DNA of 64,000 nt, from NCBI RefSeq assembly GCF_022012335.1, contig NZ_JAKLTO010000002.1:248001-312000 (forward strand), given 5' to 3'. A program made the translations under genes and the position numbers. This DNA is from Flavobacterium sp. SM15 (lineage in GTDB: Bacteria > Bacteroidota > Bacteroidia > Flavobacteriales > Flavobacteriaceae). Of this stretch, positions 35,605 through 45,076 are shown one piece after another. Within the stretch, counting starts at the first letter, position 1. Each line of letters starts with the position of its first letter. Below the pieces are notes generated by a model, which saw nothing but the letters and a program-made list of their open reading frames with translations, was not told where the DNA came from and did no database searches.

Positions 35605-38600
35605 TTACTTCTTTTCATAATTTTCCAGATTATCGAATTCCGGACGGTGTTTTTTCTCTCGTGACCACATCAGATAAATTGCCGGGATTACAAACAAAGT
35701 CAACAATAAAGAAAAAAGAGTTCCTCCAACAATCACGACCCCCATTCCAATTCTACTGGTTGAAGCAGCCCCAAGAGACAAAGCAATCGGTAAAGCTCCT
35801 AAAGCAATGGCCAAACTTGTCATTAAAATTGGTCGTAAACGTGATTCTGAAGCCTCAATAATAGCCTCATATTTCGATTTTCCCTGTTCCCTCAACTGAT
35901 TGGCAAATTCAACGATTAAAATACCGTTCTTGGTTACCAAACCGATTAACATTACCGTTCCGATCTGACTGAAAATATTCCAGGTTTGTCCGAAGAGCCA
36001 AAGCGAAAATAACGCTCCGGCAACCGCCATCGGTACGGTAAGAATGATGATAAACGGATCGATAAAACTCTCAAACTGTGCGGCCAAAATCAGGAAAATC
36101 AAAAGCAGGGCCAATCCGAAAGCAAACGAAGTATTGGAACCACTTTCCACAAAATCACGTGATTCCCCACTCAAATCTGTAGTAAAAGAATCGTCAAGCA
36201 CTTTTTCCTTAATGCGCTCCATTGCGTCAATTCCGTCACCAATACTTTTCCCCGGAGCTAAACCTGCCATTACCGTGGCCGACATATAACGATTATTATG
36301 GTAAAGCTGTGGCGGGCTGCTTTGTTCTTCCACAGTAACCAAATTATCCAACTGAATTAGCTCTCCCTTGTCGCTTTTTACAAAAATAGAAGTCAGGTCC
36401 ATCGGTGCACTTCGGTCTTTTTTATCGAATTGCCCCATCACCTGATATTGTTTACCGTTCATCATAAAATAACCAAAACGCTGTCCACTTAAAGAAAGCT
36501 GAAGGGTTTGCGCCACATCGATTACAGAAACTCCCAAACTCTGAGCCTTCTCCCGATCAATAGTCACATAAATTTCAGGTTTATTAAATTTCAGGTTCAC
36601 ATCAGAATTGGAAAACGTAGGATCGTTGGTCACTTCATCCATAAACAGCGGAATTTTTTCTTCCAGTTTTTTAAAATTCGGAGCCTGAATCACAAATTGA
36701 ATCGGCATTCCTCCTCTTCGGTTTACGGCTATGGTTGGCGATTCGGAAACCGATACTTTTGCTTGAGAATATTGCTTGGTCCATTTGGTAAGTCCTTCAG
36801 CAATTTCCTTTTGCGTTTTTTGCCTTTCATCCGGCTGAACTAAAGCAATTCGGGCACGACCCGTATTTACGGCTGAAGAGCCAAAACCGGGCGAAGTGAT
36901 GATCAAACTCACTTTTTTCTCAGGAATCGAATCGTTGATCAGTTCTGTTAATTCACTCATGAAACGGTCCATATAATCGTAAGAAGCACCTTCAGGAGCG
37001 GTTACGTTTACACCGATAAAACTTCGATCGTCGTATGGAGCTGTTTCTTTCTGAAGAATATTAAAAAACAAGTAAATCAACCCAAAACACGCAATGAGAA
37101 TTGGAAAACTCAACCATTTTTTCTTCATGAAATTCGTTAAAGCCCCAGCATAACCCGAATTCATTTTTTCAAAAAGCGGTTCAGTAAGGTTGTAAAATTT
37201 CGACTTTTTCTGTTCCCCTCCTTTCATCAGGTAAGCATTTAGCATCGGGGTAAGCGTTAACGAAACAAAAGCCGATATCAATACTGCAGCTCCAATTACC
37301 ACACCAAACTCCCTAAACAATCGTCCTACGAAACCTTCAAGGAAAATTACCGGTAAAAATACGGCTGCAAGGGTTATGGAAATCGAAATTACTGCAAAGA
37401 AAATCTCATTAGAACCTTTAATCGCAGCTTCAATTGGCGTCATCCCTTCTTCAACTTTTTTGAAGATGTTTTCCGTAACTACAATTCCGTCGTCTACCAC
37501 TAAACCGGTCGCTAAAACAATCGCTAACAAAGTCAATACATTAACGGAAAATCCGCATAAATACATGATGAAAAACGTAGCGATAAGCGAAACCGGTATA
37601 TCAATCAACGGACGAAAAGCAATCGCCCAATCCCTAAAGAACAAATAAATAATCAATACTACCAGAACAATGGACAGCAGCAAAGTTTCTGCAACTTCCA
37701 AAACCGCTTTTTTCACAAAAACGGTATTATCGATAGCAATATTCAACTTAAAATCTTTTGGCAAATCTTTCTTTAACTGGTCGTATTGCTCGTAGAATTT
37801 TTCGGCAATATCAAGATAATTAGTTCCCGGCTGAGGAATAATCGCCAAACCAACCATCGGCTGACCGGAATCGGAAAGTTTGGTTTCTAAATTCTCGGCT
37901 TCCAGTGAGGCTTTTCCAATATCGCTTAAACGAACAATTTTCGCTCCTTCCGCCTTGATGATAATATCATTAAAGCCTTCTTCGGTTGAAATATTCCCAA
38001 TTGTTTTCACGGTAAGCTCCGTGTTTGCTCCTGTTAATTTTCCTGAAGGTAATTCAACATTTTGCTTGTTTAAGGCGTTGCGAACATCAGCTACAGTACA
38101 TCCGTAAGAAGCCAATTTAGAAGGATCAATCCACAAACGCATAGCGTATTTTCGTTGTCCCCAAATTTGCACACTACTTACTCCCGGAATGGTTTGTAAA
38201 CGCTGTGAAAGCACATTGTCTGCGTAATCTGAAAGCTCCAAAACATTTTTGGTATCACTCTGAACCGTCATGGTAATAATTGGCTCGGAATCTGCATCGG
38301 CTTTGGAAACTACTGGCGGTGCATCGATATCTTGTGGCAAGCTGCGAACGGCCTGTGAAACTTTATCACGTACATCGTTAGCCGCTTCTTCTAGATTTTT
38401 ATCGAGGTTGAACTCAATAGTAATGTTACTTCGGCCTTGACTGCTTGAAGAAGTTATATTTCGAATTCCATCAATGGAATTAACTGCTTTTTCTAAAGGT
38501 TCTGTAATTTGCGATTCAATGATGTCTGCATTGGCACCTGCATAATTAGTTTGCACGGAAATTTGAGCCGGATCAATAGAAGGAAATTCACGAACACCTA

Positions 38601-38694
38601 AAAAAGTGTAACCAATGACTCCAAAAAGAATCAACATCAAATTAAGAACGATGGTAAGCACCGGTCTTTTTATACTTAAAGTGGATAAACTCAT
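35605..38694 (-). CDS. RND efflux transporter, HAE-1 (AcrB-like) family
   Basis: The 1029-residue inner-membrane pump has the 12-helix plan with two large periplasmic loops. The N-terminus reads SLSTLSIKRPVLTIV, and the proton-relay Asp-Asp pair is in ATGLVVDDGIVVTENIFK (helix 4). Length and motifs fit hydrophobe/amphiphile exporters driven by the proton gradient rather than heavy-metal (HME) pumps. It is sandwiched between its adaptor (38709-39770) and duct (34296-35600). Substrates cannot be predicted. Confidence 0.95.
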   Translation of the reverse strand: MSLSTLSIKRPVLTIVLNLMLILFGVIGYTFLGVREFPSIDPAQISVQTNYAGANADIIESQITEPLEKAVNSIDGIRNITSSSSQGRSNITIEFNLDKNLEEAANDVRDKVSQAVRSLPQDIDAPPVVSKADADSEPIITMTVQSDTKNVLELSDYADNVLSQRLQTIPGVSSVQIWGQRKYAMRLWIDPSKLASYGCTVADVRNALNKQNVELPSGKLTGANTELTVKTIGNISTEEGFNDIIIKAEGAKIVRLSDIGKASLEAENLETKLSDSGQPMVGLAIIPQPGTNYLDIAEKFYEQYDQLKKDLPKDFKLNIAIDNTVFVKKAVLEVAETLLLSIVLVVLIIYLFFRDWAIAFRPLIDIPVSLIATFFIMYLCGFSVNVLTLLAIVLATGLVVDDGIVVTENIFKKVEEGMTPIEAAIKGSNEIFFAVISISITLAAVFLPVIFLEGFVGRLFREFGVVIGAAVLISAFVSLTLTPMLNAYLMKGGEQKKSKFYNLTEPLFEKMNSGYAGALTNFMKKKWLSFPILIACFGLIYLFFNILQKETAPYDDRSFIGVNVTAPEGASYDYMDRFMSELTELINDSIPEKKVSLIITSPGFGSSAVNTGRARIALVQPDERQKTQKEIAEGLTKWTKQYSQAKVSVSESPTIAVNRRGGMPIQFVIQAPNFKKLEEKIPLFMDEVTNDPTFSNSDVNLKFNKPEIYVTIDREKAQSLGVSVIDVAQTLQLSLSGQRFGYFMMNGKQYQVMGQFDKKDRSAPMDLTSIFVKSDKGELIQLDNLVTVEEQSSPPQLYHNNRYMSATVMAGLAPGKSIGDGIDAMERIKEKVLDDSFTTDLSGESRDFVESGSNTSFAFGLALLLIFLILAAQFESFIDPFIIILTVPMAVAGALFSLWLFGQTWNIFSQIGTVMLIGLVTKNGILIVEFANQLREQGKSKYEAIIEASESRLRPILMTSLAIALGALPIALSLGAASTSRIGMGVVIVGGTLFSLLLTLFVIPAIYLMWSREKKHRPEFDNLENYEKK

Positions 38695-38708
38695 ACCTTA
38701 ATCTTATC

Positions 38709-39770
38709 TTACTTTAAACTTACTTTAACAGGCGAATCGTCTTTGAGCGACATCACACCGCTTGTTAAAACAGTATCTCCAGCTTTTAATCCGGTAAGTA
38801 CTAAAACGTCTTTGTCTGTTCTTGCGCCGGTTTCTACAATTACTTCTTTGGCTTTTCCGTTAAGAGCTACAAAAACTTTTTTTCCGTTTTGTATTGGAAT
38901 TAAAGCCTCAGTCGGTACTAATAAAGCATCTTTGATATTTTCAAGAGGAAGTGATACTTCGGCAAAAGTTCCGGGAATCAGTTTTCCGTCAAAATTTTGA
39001 GCAACAGCGCGCATTCGTAACGTTCGCGTTTCCTGCTCAATTTCCGGCTCAATGGCATAAATTTTGGCTTTATACTGCTCTTTAGAACCCGAAACACTGA
39101 AACTTAGTTCCGAACCGGTTTTCATCTGGGCCGCATATTTTTCAGGAATTGAAAACGTAATTTTAACTTGTGCAGTATTGACAAGTTTTGCCACAATAGT
39201 AGTTGGGGTCACATAAGTTCCTTTGGAAATAGAACGCAAACCTATTTTTCCAGAAAAGGGTGCCTTTACGGAAGTTTTAGCAATTTGAGCCTGAATCAAT
39301 TGGGTTTGTGCTTTAGCGGAACGAAAGTCTGCACTGGCAATATCGTATTCTTCCTGACTGATGGCTTCCTTTTGAAGAAGCAAGCGTGCTCTTCGCTCAT
39401 TTTCAGAAGCAAGGGTTTGTTTGGTTCGCGCTTGAGAAAGTTGGGCACGCAACTCAAGATCGTTTATTTTAAAGAGTAATTGTCCTTTACCCACAAGGCT
39501 TCCTTCTGCAAAATTGATGCTTTCCACCACACCGGAAACTTCACTACGCACTTCAACTTCTTCATTAGATTCAATGCTTCCGGAAAGTTTAAGATTGTCT
39601 GAAAAAAGTTGGGGCCTTAAAATGATACCGGTAACTTTTGCAGGCTTTTTATCGCCCCCATTCTTGCCTTTACCGCCTTCATCCTTTTTATGGTTTTCGG
39701 AAATTCTGTAGAAAATCATTCCGCCTAAAACAGCCGCAATGACAAAATAGATACTATATTTAAATTTCAT
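38709..39770 (-). CDS. RND efflux periplasmic adaptor (membrane fusion protein)
   Basis: The 353-residue protein has an N-terminal membrane anchor (about 5-22), a biotinyl-lipoyl domain split by an alpha-helical hairpin (EVRSEVSGVVESINF then KAPFSGKIGLRSI), a beta-barrel domain and a membrane-proximal domain. It links the pump to the TolC-like duct. It is the first gene of the operon; a -7 element lies about 50 bp upstream. No TetR-type repressor gene is adjacent, unlike in many such operons. Confidence 0.93.
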   Translation of the reverse strand: MKFKYSIYFVIAAVLGGMIFYRISENHKKDEGGKGKNGGDKKPAKVTGIILRPQLFSDNLKLSGSIESNEEVEVRSEVSGVVESINFAEGSLVGKGQLLFKINDLELRAQLSQARTKQTLASENERRARLLLQKEAISQEEYDIASADFRSAKAQTQLIQAQIAKTSVKAPFSGKIGLRSISKGTYVTPTTIVAKLVNTAQVKITFSIPEKYAAQMKTGSELSFSVSGSKEQYKAKIYAIEPEIEQETRTLRMRAVAQNFDGKLIPGTFAEVSLPLENIKDALLVPTEALIPIQNGKKVFVALNGKAKEVIVETGARTDKDVLVLTGLKAGDTVLTSGVMSLKDDSPVKVSLK

Positions 39771-39820
39771 GATAAGATAAGATAGTAGTTCTTAGACTAT
39801 ACTAATTAGATTTGGTTTAA

Positions 39821-39828
39821 CAAAGCTA
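39821..39828 (-). promoter_or_regulatory. Predicted -7 element of the RND operon
   Basis: The minus strand reads TAGCTTTG, a TAnnTTTG match, 50 bp before the adaptor start. No TTG at the right distance. Confidence 0.4.
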
Positions 39829-39877
39829 ATTCTTATCTCATCTTTACACTTGATTTAAAGGCGTTTTTAACAAAAAT

Positions 39878-40678
39878 TTAGCGCCGTTCTTTGAAGTTGA
39901 TCATGAGTTCCACTTTGTGAAATAACTCAGGGAATTCCTGTTTAAATCGGTTCGGGGTTTCAAAGAAATGTTCCAAAACCACCGCTAAAAATTCATATTT
40001 ATTGGTATAAGCATAAATTCGAAAATAGTCGGATTCCACTAATCGTTTTGCGTTAGGAGGATGATGAATATCCTGCAAAATCTCCTTGAACATATCCGAG
40101 AAAATAGTCATGCTGCTGTTGTTACTTTTCATGGCCTGAAAATTCAAGGCATGAGCAAACTCATGAAGCCCTAAGTTGTGGTTGTCGTTATCAATACTGT
40201 ATCCTTCTTGAAAATCCTTCCAGGAAAACGCTATTGCTTTAACCATCGGATTAAATTCCCCTTTATGGTATTCATCATTAACGGTAGAATAATATTCGCC
40301 AGGATAAATAATAATGCGCTCAAAAACATCATACAAATAATGCTTCATTCCAAAGGTAAGCATCGTGGAAGTCGAAGCAACCAGCACCTTCATCTCATCA
40401 GTTACTATCAAACCTTCCTTGCCGATAAAATCGTATTCATCAATAAATTCCGCCACTCGGTATTCAAAATACACCTTGTCCTTTACGGTTAATGTATTAT
40501 AAAAGGCAAACTGTTTTCGAAGGATTTTCCGCTGAACCCGCTTTAATTTTTTAGGGAAAGGATAAAAATGGATATACAACGGGCGGTTAAAAAAAGCAAT
40601 ATAACCTTGTTCCACTACCCGGAAGAAAAGCAGCGCGATGAATACAACAACAAAAACCGTAATCAGTATATTTTCCAA
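39878..40678 (-). CDS. MtfA-like zinc-dependent peptidase with membrane anchor (TTG start)
   Basis: The 266-residue protein has one N-terminal membrane helix (about 4-20) and the gluzincin motif HEFAH (His172, Glu173, His176) in LGLHEFAHALNFQ, placing it in the MtfA/DUF980 family. E. coli MtfA is cytosolic and binds the repressor Mlc; the anchor here suggests a membrane-associated variant. The start is TTG, because the frame offers no ATG before the predicted helix. It is a single gene between the RND operon and the tRNA. Confidence 0.8.
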   Translation of the reverse strand: MENILITVFVVVFIALLFFRVVEQGYIAFFNRPLYIHFYPFPKKLKRVQRKILRKQFAFYNTLTVKDKVYFEYRVAEFIDEYDFIGKEGLIVTDEMKVLVASTSTMLTFGMKHYLYDVFERIIIYPGEYYSTVNDEYHKGEFNPMVKAIAFSWKDFQEGYSIDNDNHNLGLHEFAHALNFQAMKSNNSSMTIFSDMFKEILQDIHHPPNAKRLVESDYFRIYAYTNKYEFLAVVLEHFFETPNRFKQEFPELFHKVELMINFKERR

Positions 40679-40851
40679 CGATTTTGATTTACAATTTGAA
40701 GCTTAATGGTTTGCTGTACAACAAAGAGTTGTTAGCATTAAAAATAGTACAAAAAACTGAAACTCAAACTTTTAACAACATTTTTATTTAACCTCACAGA
40801 GGCTTACTTTATCATCCTCAGCAAAGTTTCGTTTTAAAATAAAAACAACGC

Positions 40852-40889
40852 AAAAAAGCTCAGGCATACTTAATCCTTTTCGGTTATGC
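40852..40889 (-). terminator. Possible terminator after tRNA-Arg
   Basis: GCATA (40864-40868) and TATGC (40885-40889) can pair, with extra pairs inside; on the minus strand six T follow at 40857-40852. The stem is weak. Confidence 0.35.
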
Positions 40890-40902
40890 TTTTATTTATT
40901 GG

Positions 40903-40976
40903 TGACCTCGGAGGGGTTCGAACCCCCAACCCTCAGAGCCGAAATCTGATATTCTATCCAGTTGAACTACGAGGCC
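40903..40976 (-). tRNA. tRNA-Arg (anticodon TCG)
   Basis: The minus strand folds as a 74-nt cloverleaf. The acceptor stem GGCCTCG pairs with CGAGGTC (one G-U). The anticodon stem TCAGA/TCTGA encloses loop TTTCGGC, so the anticodon is TCG, reading CGA and related arginine codons. The T arm is GGGGGTTCGAACCCC. A CCA follows the discriminator A in the genome sequence. It is downstream of, and in the same direction as, the YqeY-like gene. Confidence 0.95.
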
Positions 40977-41018
40977 AGTGAATTGCAGACTACCTTAGAG
41001 CAATCTGCAATTAAAAAT

Positions 41019-41465
41019 TTATGCTAATAATTTTTTTACAATGGTAGAGATGGTTTTGCCGTCTGCCTGACCTGCCAATTCCTTAGAAGCCTGACCCATT
41101 ACCTGACCCATTGCTGCGATTCCGCTGGCTCCCGTTGCTGCTATGATTTTCGCTACAACAGCCTCTACTTCTGCCTCAGATAATTGAGCAGGCAAAAACT
41201 TCTCTATTACGGCTACTTGCGCCAATTCCGGTTCGGCCAAATCCGCACGTCCTTGTTCGTTAAAAATTGTCGCACTGTCTTTTCTTTGTTTTACTAATTT
41301 CTGAAGCAGTTTGATTTCGTCTTCAGCAGTTAAATCTCCGCCTGAAGCAGAGGTTTGTGCCAATAGAATTTCCGATTTAATAGCGCGTAAAGCTTCTAAA
41401 GCAACTGTATCTTTTGCTTTCATGGCCGTTTTCATCTCGTCCATGATCTGTGCTGATAAACTCAT
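41019..41465 (-). CDS. GatB/YqeY domain protein
   Basis: The 148-residue all-helical protein matches the YqeY family, which resembles the tRNA-binding tail of GatB. Typical parts are MKAKDTVALEALRAIKSEIL near the start and MGQVMGQASKELAGQADGK near the end. Its function is not established; a role in tRNA or aminoacylation has been suggested. It lies between ftsZ and tRNA-Arg but a terminator ends ftsZ transcription before it, so it is probably separate from the dcw operon. It may be cotranscribed with the tRNA. Confidence 0.9.
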   Translation of the reverse strand: MSLSAQIMDEMKTAMKAKDTVALEALRAIKSEILLAQTSASGGDLTAEDEIKLLQKLVKQRKDSATIFNEQGRADLAEPELAQVAVIEKFLPAQLSEAEVEAVVAKIIAATGASGIAAMGQVMGQASKELAGQADGKTISTIVKKLLA

Positions 41466-41523
41466 ATCTTTTATTTATTCGTTATTTGAAAAGTGAACTG
41501 CAAAAATTCAAATACTTTCTCTT

Positions 41524-41592
41524 TAGCCCCGACAGTAGCGACACCTTGTAAAGCGGATGGCGGGAATATAGCATACCGATAAAGCCCAGACC
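41524..41592. repeat. Probable Flavobacterium interspersed structured element
   Basis: The 223-bp gap between ftsZ and the YqeY-like gene holds a GC-richer block starting TAGCCCCGACAGTAGCG and containing AAGCGGATGGCGGG. This is close to a short structured repeat I recall from many Flavobacterium intergenic regions (TAGCCCCGAT-GAAGCGG ... AGCGGATAGCGGG), and the CCCCG and CGGG parts can pair. It may correspond to the Flavo-1 RNA motif of Rfam, but that match was not tested. Only one copy was seen here. Confidence 0.5.
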
Positions 41593-41631
41593 TTTCGCTT
41601 TAAAAAATTTAAAATTTGCTCTGCGAAGATA

Positions 41632-41664
41632 AAAAAATAACCCGAAACATTACTGCTCCGGGTT
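41632..41664 (-). terminator. Terminator at the end of the dcw cluster
   Basis: AACCCG (41639-41644) pairs with CGGGTT (41659-41664); on the minus strand a T-rich run follows. It lies about 25 bp after the ftsZ stop. Confidence 0.7.
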
Positions 41665-41688
41665 AAAGGTTTCTCAAATATGGGTTAG

Positions 41689-43653
41689 TTAATCCACATT
41701 GTCATGAAGGAAGGAGTTGTTGGAACGCAACTGAACATCGTCGTTACTGTCAAACCCTAATGACATACGTGATTTACTATTGTCTACAGGCGCAGCATTC
41801 AAATCTACCCCCATTCTTTTATATGCCGGTTCTTTCTCTAATTCGTTCACGCGCGATGCACTGTTATTGAACTTATAGTTGAACTCTTTCATTTTTCTTT
41901 TACGCTCTTCGGCACGTACGCGAAGGGTTTCCTCAATGGTCATTTCCACCGGAGAAATTTCATCGAAAAACGATTGCACTACAGGAGCGGCTTCTTCCGA
42001 TTTTTTCATCGTAATATCAAGCTCCGGAGCAACCGGTTCTTCTTTTACTTCTGCAACCGGTTTTGAAGTAGTCAATTCGTTTTCTTTTTCCATATAATCA
42101 TCTAAAGAATAACGCACTACACCATTTTCGTTCACTTCAGTAACCGGAACCACTTGTACCGGCTCGTTTACTTTCATTTCGCGGGTTTCTTCGGTTAAAT
42201 CGAACACTAAACGATCGTCGTTAGTAGAAACACCACCATTGGTTAAATCGAAGGAAAAAGCAATCTGCTCCTGCACTTCTTTAACTTCCGGAATAACAAT
42301 TTCAGCACCGAAAACCTCGATTTCGCGAACGTCTTTAATTTCAAATTTAGGCTCTTCTTTTACTGGAGAAACGATTTCGAAAAACACGTCCAAATTATTT
42401 ATAAAATCAGAAGTCGGAATCAAATCCACTTCTGCCATCGGCTTTTTTTCAGCAACTTCTACTTCCTCCTCTAAAGCAAACACGATTTTTTCTTCAACAA
42501 CAGGCGCAACTTCCGCTACAATCGGCTCTGGCTTTACTTCCTGGGCAATTGAAGAGAAATCAAAAGAAGGAACGCTTGGTTTTTGCGACAAATCCTGAAC
42601 TAATTTCTGTTCACCCTCTAAAGTGTGAATGATTTTTTTAGGTTCAGAATTAACAATTTCCGCTTGCTGTTCTACGTTGAATCCTGTTGCGATAACCGTA
42701 ACTGAAACAGCGTCACCTAACGACTCGTCTTCACCCGCTCCCATGATAATATTCGCGCTGTAACCTGCTTCAGTCTGGATGTAATCATTGATTTCACCCA
42801 TTTCATCCATCGTGATTTCGTTGGTACCAAAAACAATTAACAATAATACGTTTTTCGCACCGGTAATTTTATTGTCGTTCAATAACGGAGAATCCAAGGC
42901 TGCCACAATAGCATCTTTTGCTCTGTTTTCACCCGAAGCCGTAGCCGATCCCATTATTGCCGTTCCACTGTTTGACAATACGGTTTTAGCATCACGTAAA
43001 TCGATATTTAACGCGTAGTGGTTGGTAATTACTTCGGCAATACCGCGTGAAGCCGTAGCTAACACCTCGTCTGCTTTGGAGAATCCGGATTTGAATCCTA
43101 AGTTTCCGTATACTTCTCTTAACTTATTATTATTGATAACGATTAATGAATCCACATGCTTCCTTAAGCGCTCAACTCCTTGCAACGCCTGCTCGGAACG
43201 TACTTTACCTTCAAATTGGAACGGAATGGTTACGATACCTACAGTTAAAATATCACGTTCCTTAGCCAATTGAGCAATTACCGGAGCAGCACCCGTACCG
43301 GTTCCACCCCCCATTCCTGCGGTAATGAAAATCATTTTGGTGTTGGTGTCCAACATTTTTTCAATTTCCTCGATACTTTCCAATGCCGACTGTTGTCCTA
43401 CTTCAGGATTTGCTCCTGCTCCAAGACCTTCGGTTAAGTCAATTCCTAACTGAATTTTATTAGGCACCGGACTGTTTTGCAACGCTTGAGAATCAGTATT
43501 ACAGATTACAAAATCCACTCCTACGATTCCTTGTCTAAACATGTGGTTGATGGCATTGCTACCACCTCCACCTACACCAATAACTTTAATTACATTCGAC
43601 TGATTTTTAGGCAAATCAAATGAAATACTTCCAAATTCGTTGTTGCTTTCCAT
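41689..43653 (-). CDS. ftsZ: Cell division protein FtsZ with very long C-terminal linker
   Basis: The 654-residue tubulin homologue has a standard GTPase part (to about residue 335) with the signature GGGTGTG (115-121) and a T7-type NTDSQAL motif. A linker of more than 250 residues rich in Glu, Val and Pro follows, then a conserved C-terminal segment (residues about 600-654) with RMGVDLN and a final peptide NSFLHDNVD, which probably binds FtsA. E. coli FtsZ has 383 residues. FtsZ forms the division ring. It lies 12 bp after ftsA, last in the dcw cluster, and is followed by a terminator. Confidence 0.97.
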   Translation of the reverse strand: MESNNEFGSISFDLPKNQSNVIKVIGVGGGGSNAINHMFRQGIVGVDFVICNTDSQALQNSPVPNKIQLGIDLTEGLGAGANPEVGQQSALESIEEIEKMLDTNTKMIFITAGMGGGTGTGAAPVIAQLAKERDILTVGIVTIPFQFEGKVRSEQALQGVERLRKHVDSLIVINNNKLREVYGNLGFKSGFSKADEVLATASRGIAEVITNHYALNIDLRDAKTVLSNSGTAIMGSATASGENRAKDAIVAALDSPLLNDNKITGAKNVLLLIVFGTNEITMDEMGEINDYIQTEAGYSANIIMGAGEDESLGDAVSVTVIATGFNVEQQAEIVNSEPKKIIHTLEGEQKLVQDLSQKPSVPSFDFSSIAQEVKPEPIVAEVAPVVEEKIVFALEEEVEVAEKKPMAEVDLIPTSDFINNLDVFFEIVSPVKEEPKFEIKDVREIEVFGAEIVIPEVKEVQEQIAFSFDLTNGGVSTNDDRLVFDLTEETREMKVNEPVQVVPVTEVNENGVVRYSLDDYMEKENELTTSKPVAEVKEEPVAPELDITMKKSEEAAPVVQSFFDEISPVEMTIEETLRVRAEERKRKMKEFNYKFNNSASRVNELEKEPAYKRMGVDLNAAPVDNSKSRMSLGFDSNDDVQLRSNNSFLHDNVD

Positions 43654-43665
43654 ACTGTATCGGTT

Positions 43666-45069
43666 TTATTCTGCGTTATCTAAAAATTCTTTAATCTTAT
43701 CTATATATTTATCAAAAAAGCCTCGTTTAATCTTATCTCCCGTGGATTCCATTTCTACTGGAGGCCTTTGCATTTCCACTTTAGGTTGTTCAAAAATTGG
43801 TTCTTCCTGAATTTCATCTTCAACCGGCGCCTGATAAGCTACCTGTGGTTTGATTTCAATTTTCGGTTCCGGCTTTTTCATTTCCACCAAAGGAGTTGCG
43901 CTTTTGGTATTGTTTCGAATGCTGTTCATCACCAAACCTACCGCTGTTGCATACATAGGACTTGAAATTTCCTCATCGGAATTACCTGCCAAATGTTCGT
44001 TCGGGTAACCGATTCTGGTGTCCATTCCAGTAATGTATTCTACTAACTGTTTAATGTGCTTCAATTGAGAACCACCTCCTGTTAATACAATCCCGGCAAT
44101 CAATTTTTTACGCGGATCTTCATGTCCGTAGTTTTTTATCTCAGCAAAAACCTGCTCAATAATTTCCACCACGCGGGCGTGAATAATTTTTGAAAGATTT
44201 TTTAAAGAAATCTCTTTAGGCTCACGACCTCTTAATCCTGGGATTGAAACGATTTCGTTGTCTTTATTTTCACCCGGCCAAGCCGATCCGAATTTTACTT
44301 TTAACAATTCCGCCTGCTTCTCGATAATCGAACAACCTTCTTTGATATCTTCCGTAATTACGTTTCCACCGAAAGGCACCACTGCGGTGTGACGAATGAT
44401 TCCATCTTTAAAAATGGCCAAATCCGTAGTTCCTCCTCCGATATCAATCAACGCTACTCCGGCTTCTTTTTCTTCCTGACTTAAAACCGCATCGGCTGAA
44501 GCTAAGGGCTCCAATGTTAATCCAGACAAATCCAATCCTGCACTTTTGATGCAACGACCAACATTTCGGATTGATGAAGCCTGCCCCACCACTACGTGAA
44601 AACTTGCTTCCAAACGTCCGCCGTACATTCCGATTGGCTCTTTGATTTCAGATTGTCCGTCGATTTTAAATTCCTGCGGCAACACATGGATGATCTCTTC
44701 ACCCGGCAACATGGCCAATTTGTGCACCTGATTAATCAACATGTCAATATCGGCGTCCCCAATCACTTCTTCCGGATTTGGGCGGCTGATGTAATCGCTA
44801 TGCTGAATGCTTCGAATGTGCTGGCCGGCAATACCCACCACCACATCGTTAATTTTATAACCTGAATCGGCTTCAGCTTCAATAATTGCCTGCTGAATCG
44901 ATTGAATGGTTTGCGTAATATTGTTTACTACACCACGAGCCACACCAAGGCTTTTGGATTTTCCAACGCCTAAAATCTCTAATTTTCCGTACTCATTTTT
45001 CTTGCCGATCATCGCCACGATCTTCGTGGTCCCGATGTCTAATCCTACTGCAATACTTTCTTTTTCCAT
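43666..45069 (-). CDS. ftsA: Cell division protein FtsA
   Basis: The 467-residue actin-like protein tethers FtsZ to the membrane. It shows the ATPase motifs LDIGTTKIVAMIG (phosphate 1) and LIDIGGGTTDLAIF (phosphate 2) and the C-terminal GGGSQLKHI. After a Pro/Glu-rich segment the C-terminus ends in an amphipathic helix (KYIDKIKEFLDNAE), the expected membrane anchor. The start at 45069 gives MEKESIAVG; an ATG two codons upstream (45075) is possible. The ftsQ stop lies 1 to 7 bp before these starts, so the genes are tightly coupled. Confidence 0.95.
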   Translation of the reverse strand: MEKESIAVGLDIGTTKIVAMIGKKNEYGKLEILGVGKSKSLGVARGVVNNITQTIQSIQQAIIEAEADSGYKINDVVVGIAGQHIRSIQHSDYISRPNPEEVIGDADIDMLINQVHKLAMLPGEEIIHVLPQEFKIDGQSEIKEPIGMYGGRLEASFHVVVGQASSIRNVGRCIKSAGLDLSGLTLEPLASADAVLSQEEKEAGVALIDIGGGTTDLAIFKDGIIRHTAVVPFGGNVITEDIKEGCSIIEKQAELLKVKFGSAWPGENKDNEIVSIPGLRGREPKEISLKNLSKIIHARVVEIIEQVFAEIKNYGHEDPRKKLIAGIVLTGGGSQLKHIKQLVEYITGMDTRIGYPNEHLAGNSDEEISSPMYATAVGLVMNSIRNNTKSATPLVEMKKPEPKIEIKPQVAYQAPVEDEIQEEPIFEQPKVEMQRPPVEMESTGDKIKRGFFDKYIDKIKEFLDNAE

Positions 45070-45076
45070 TTTCATT

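Noticed and set aside
40720..40745. Short ACAAC/GTTGT inverted repeat upstream of the MtfA-like gene
   Set aside because: Only 5 bp per arm in AT-rich DNA; could easily be chance.
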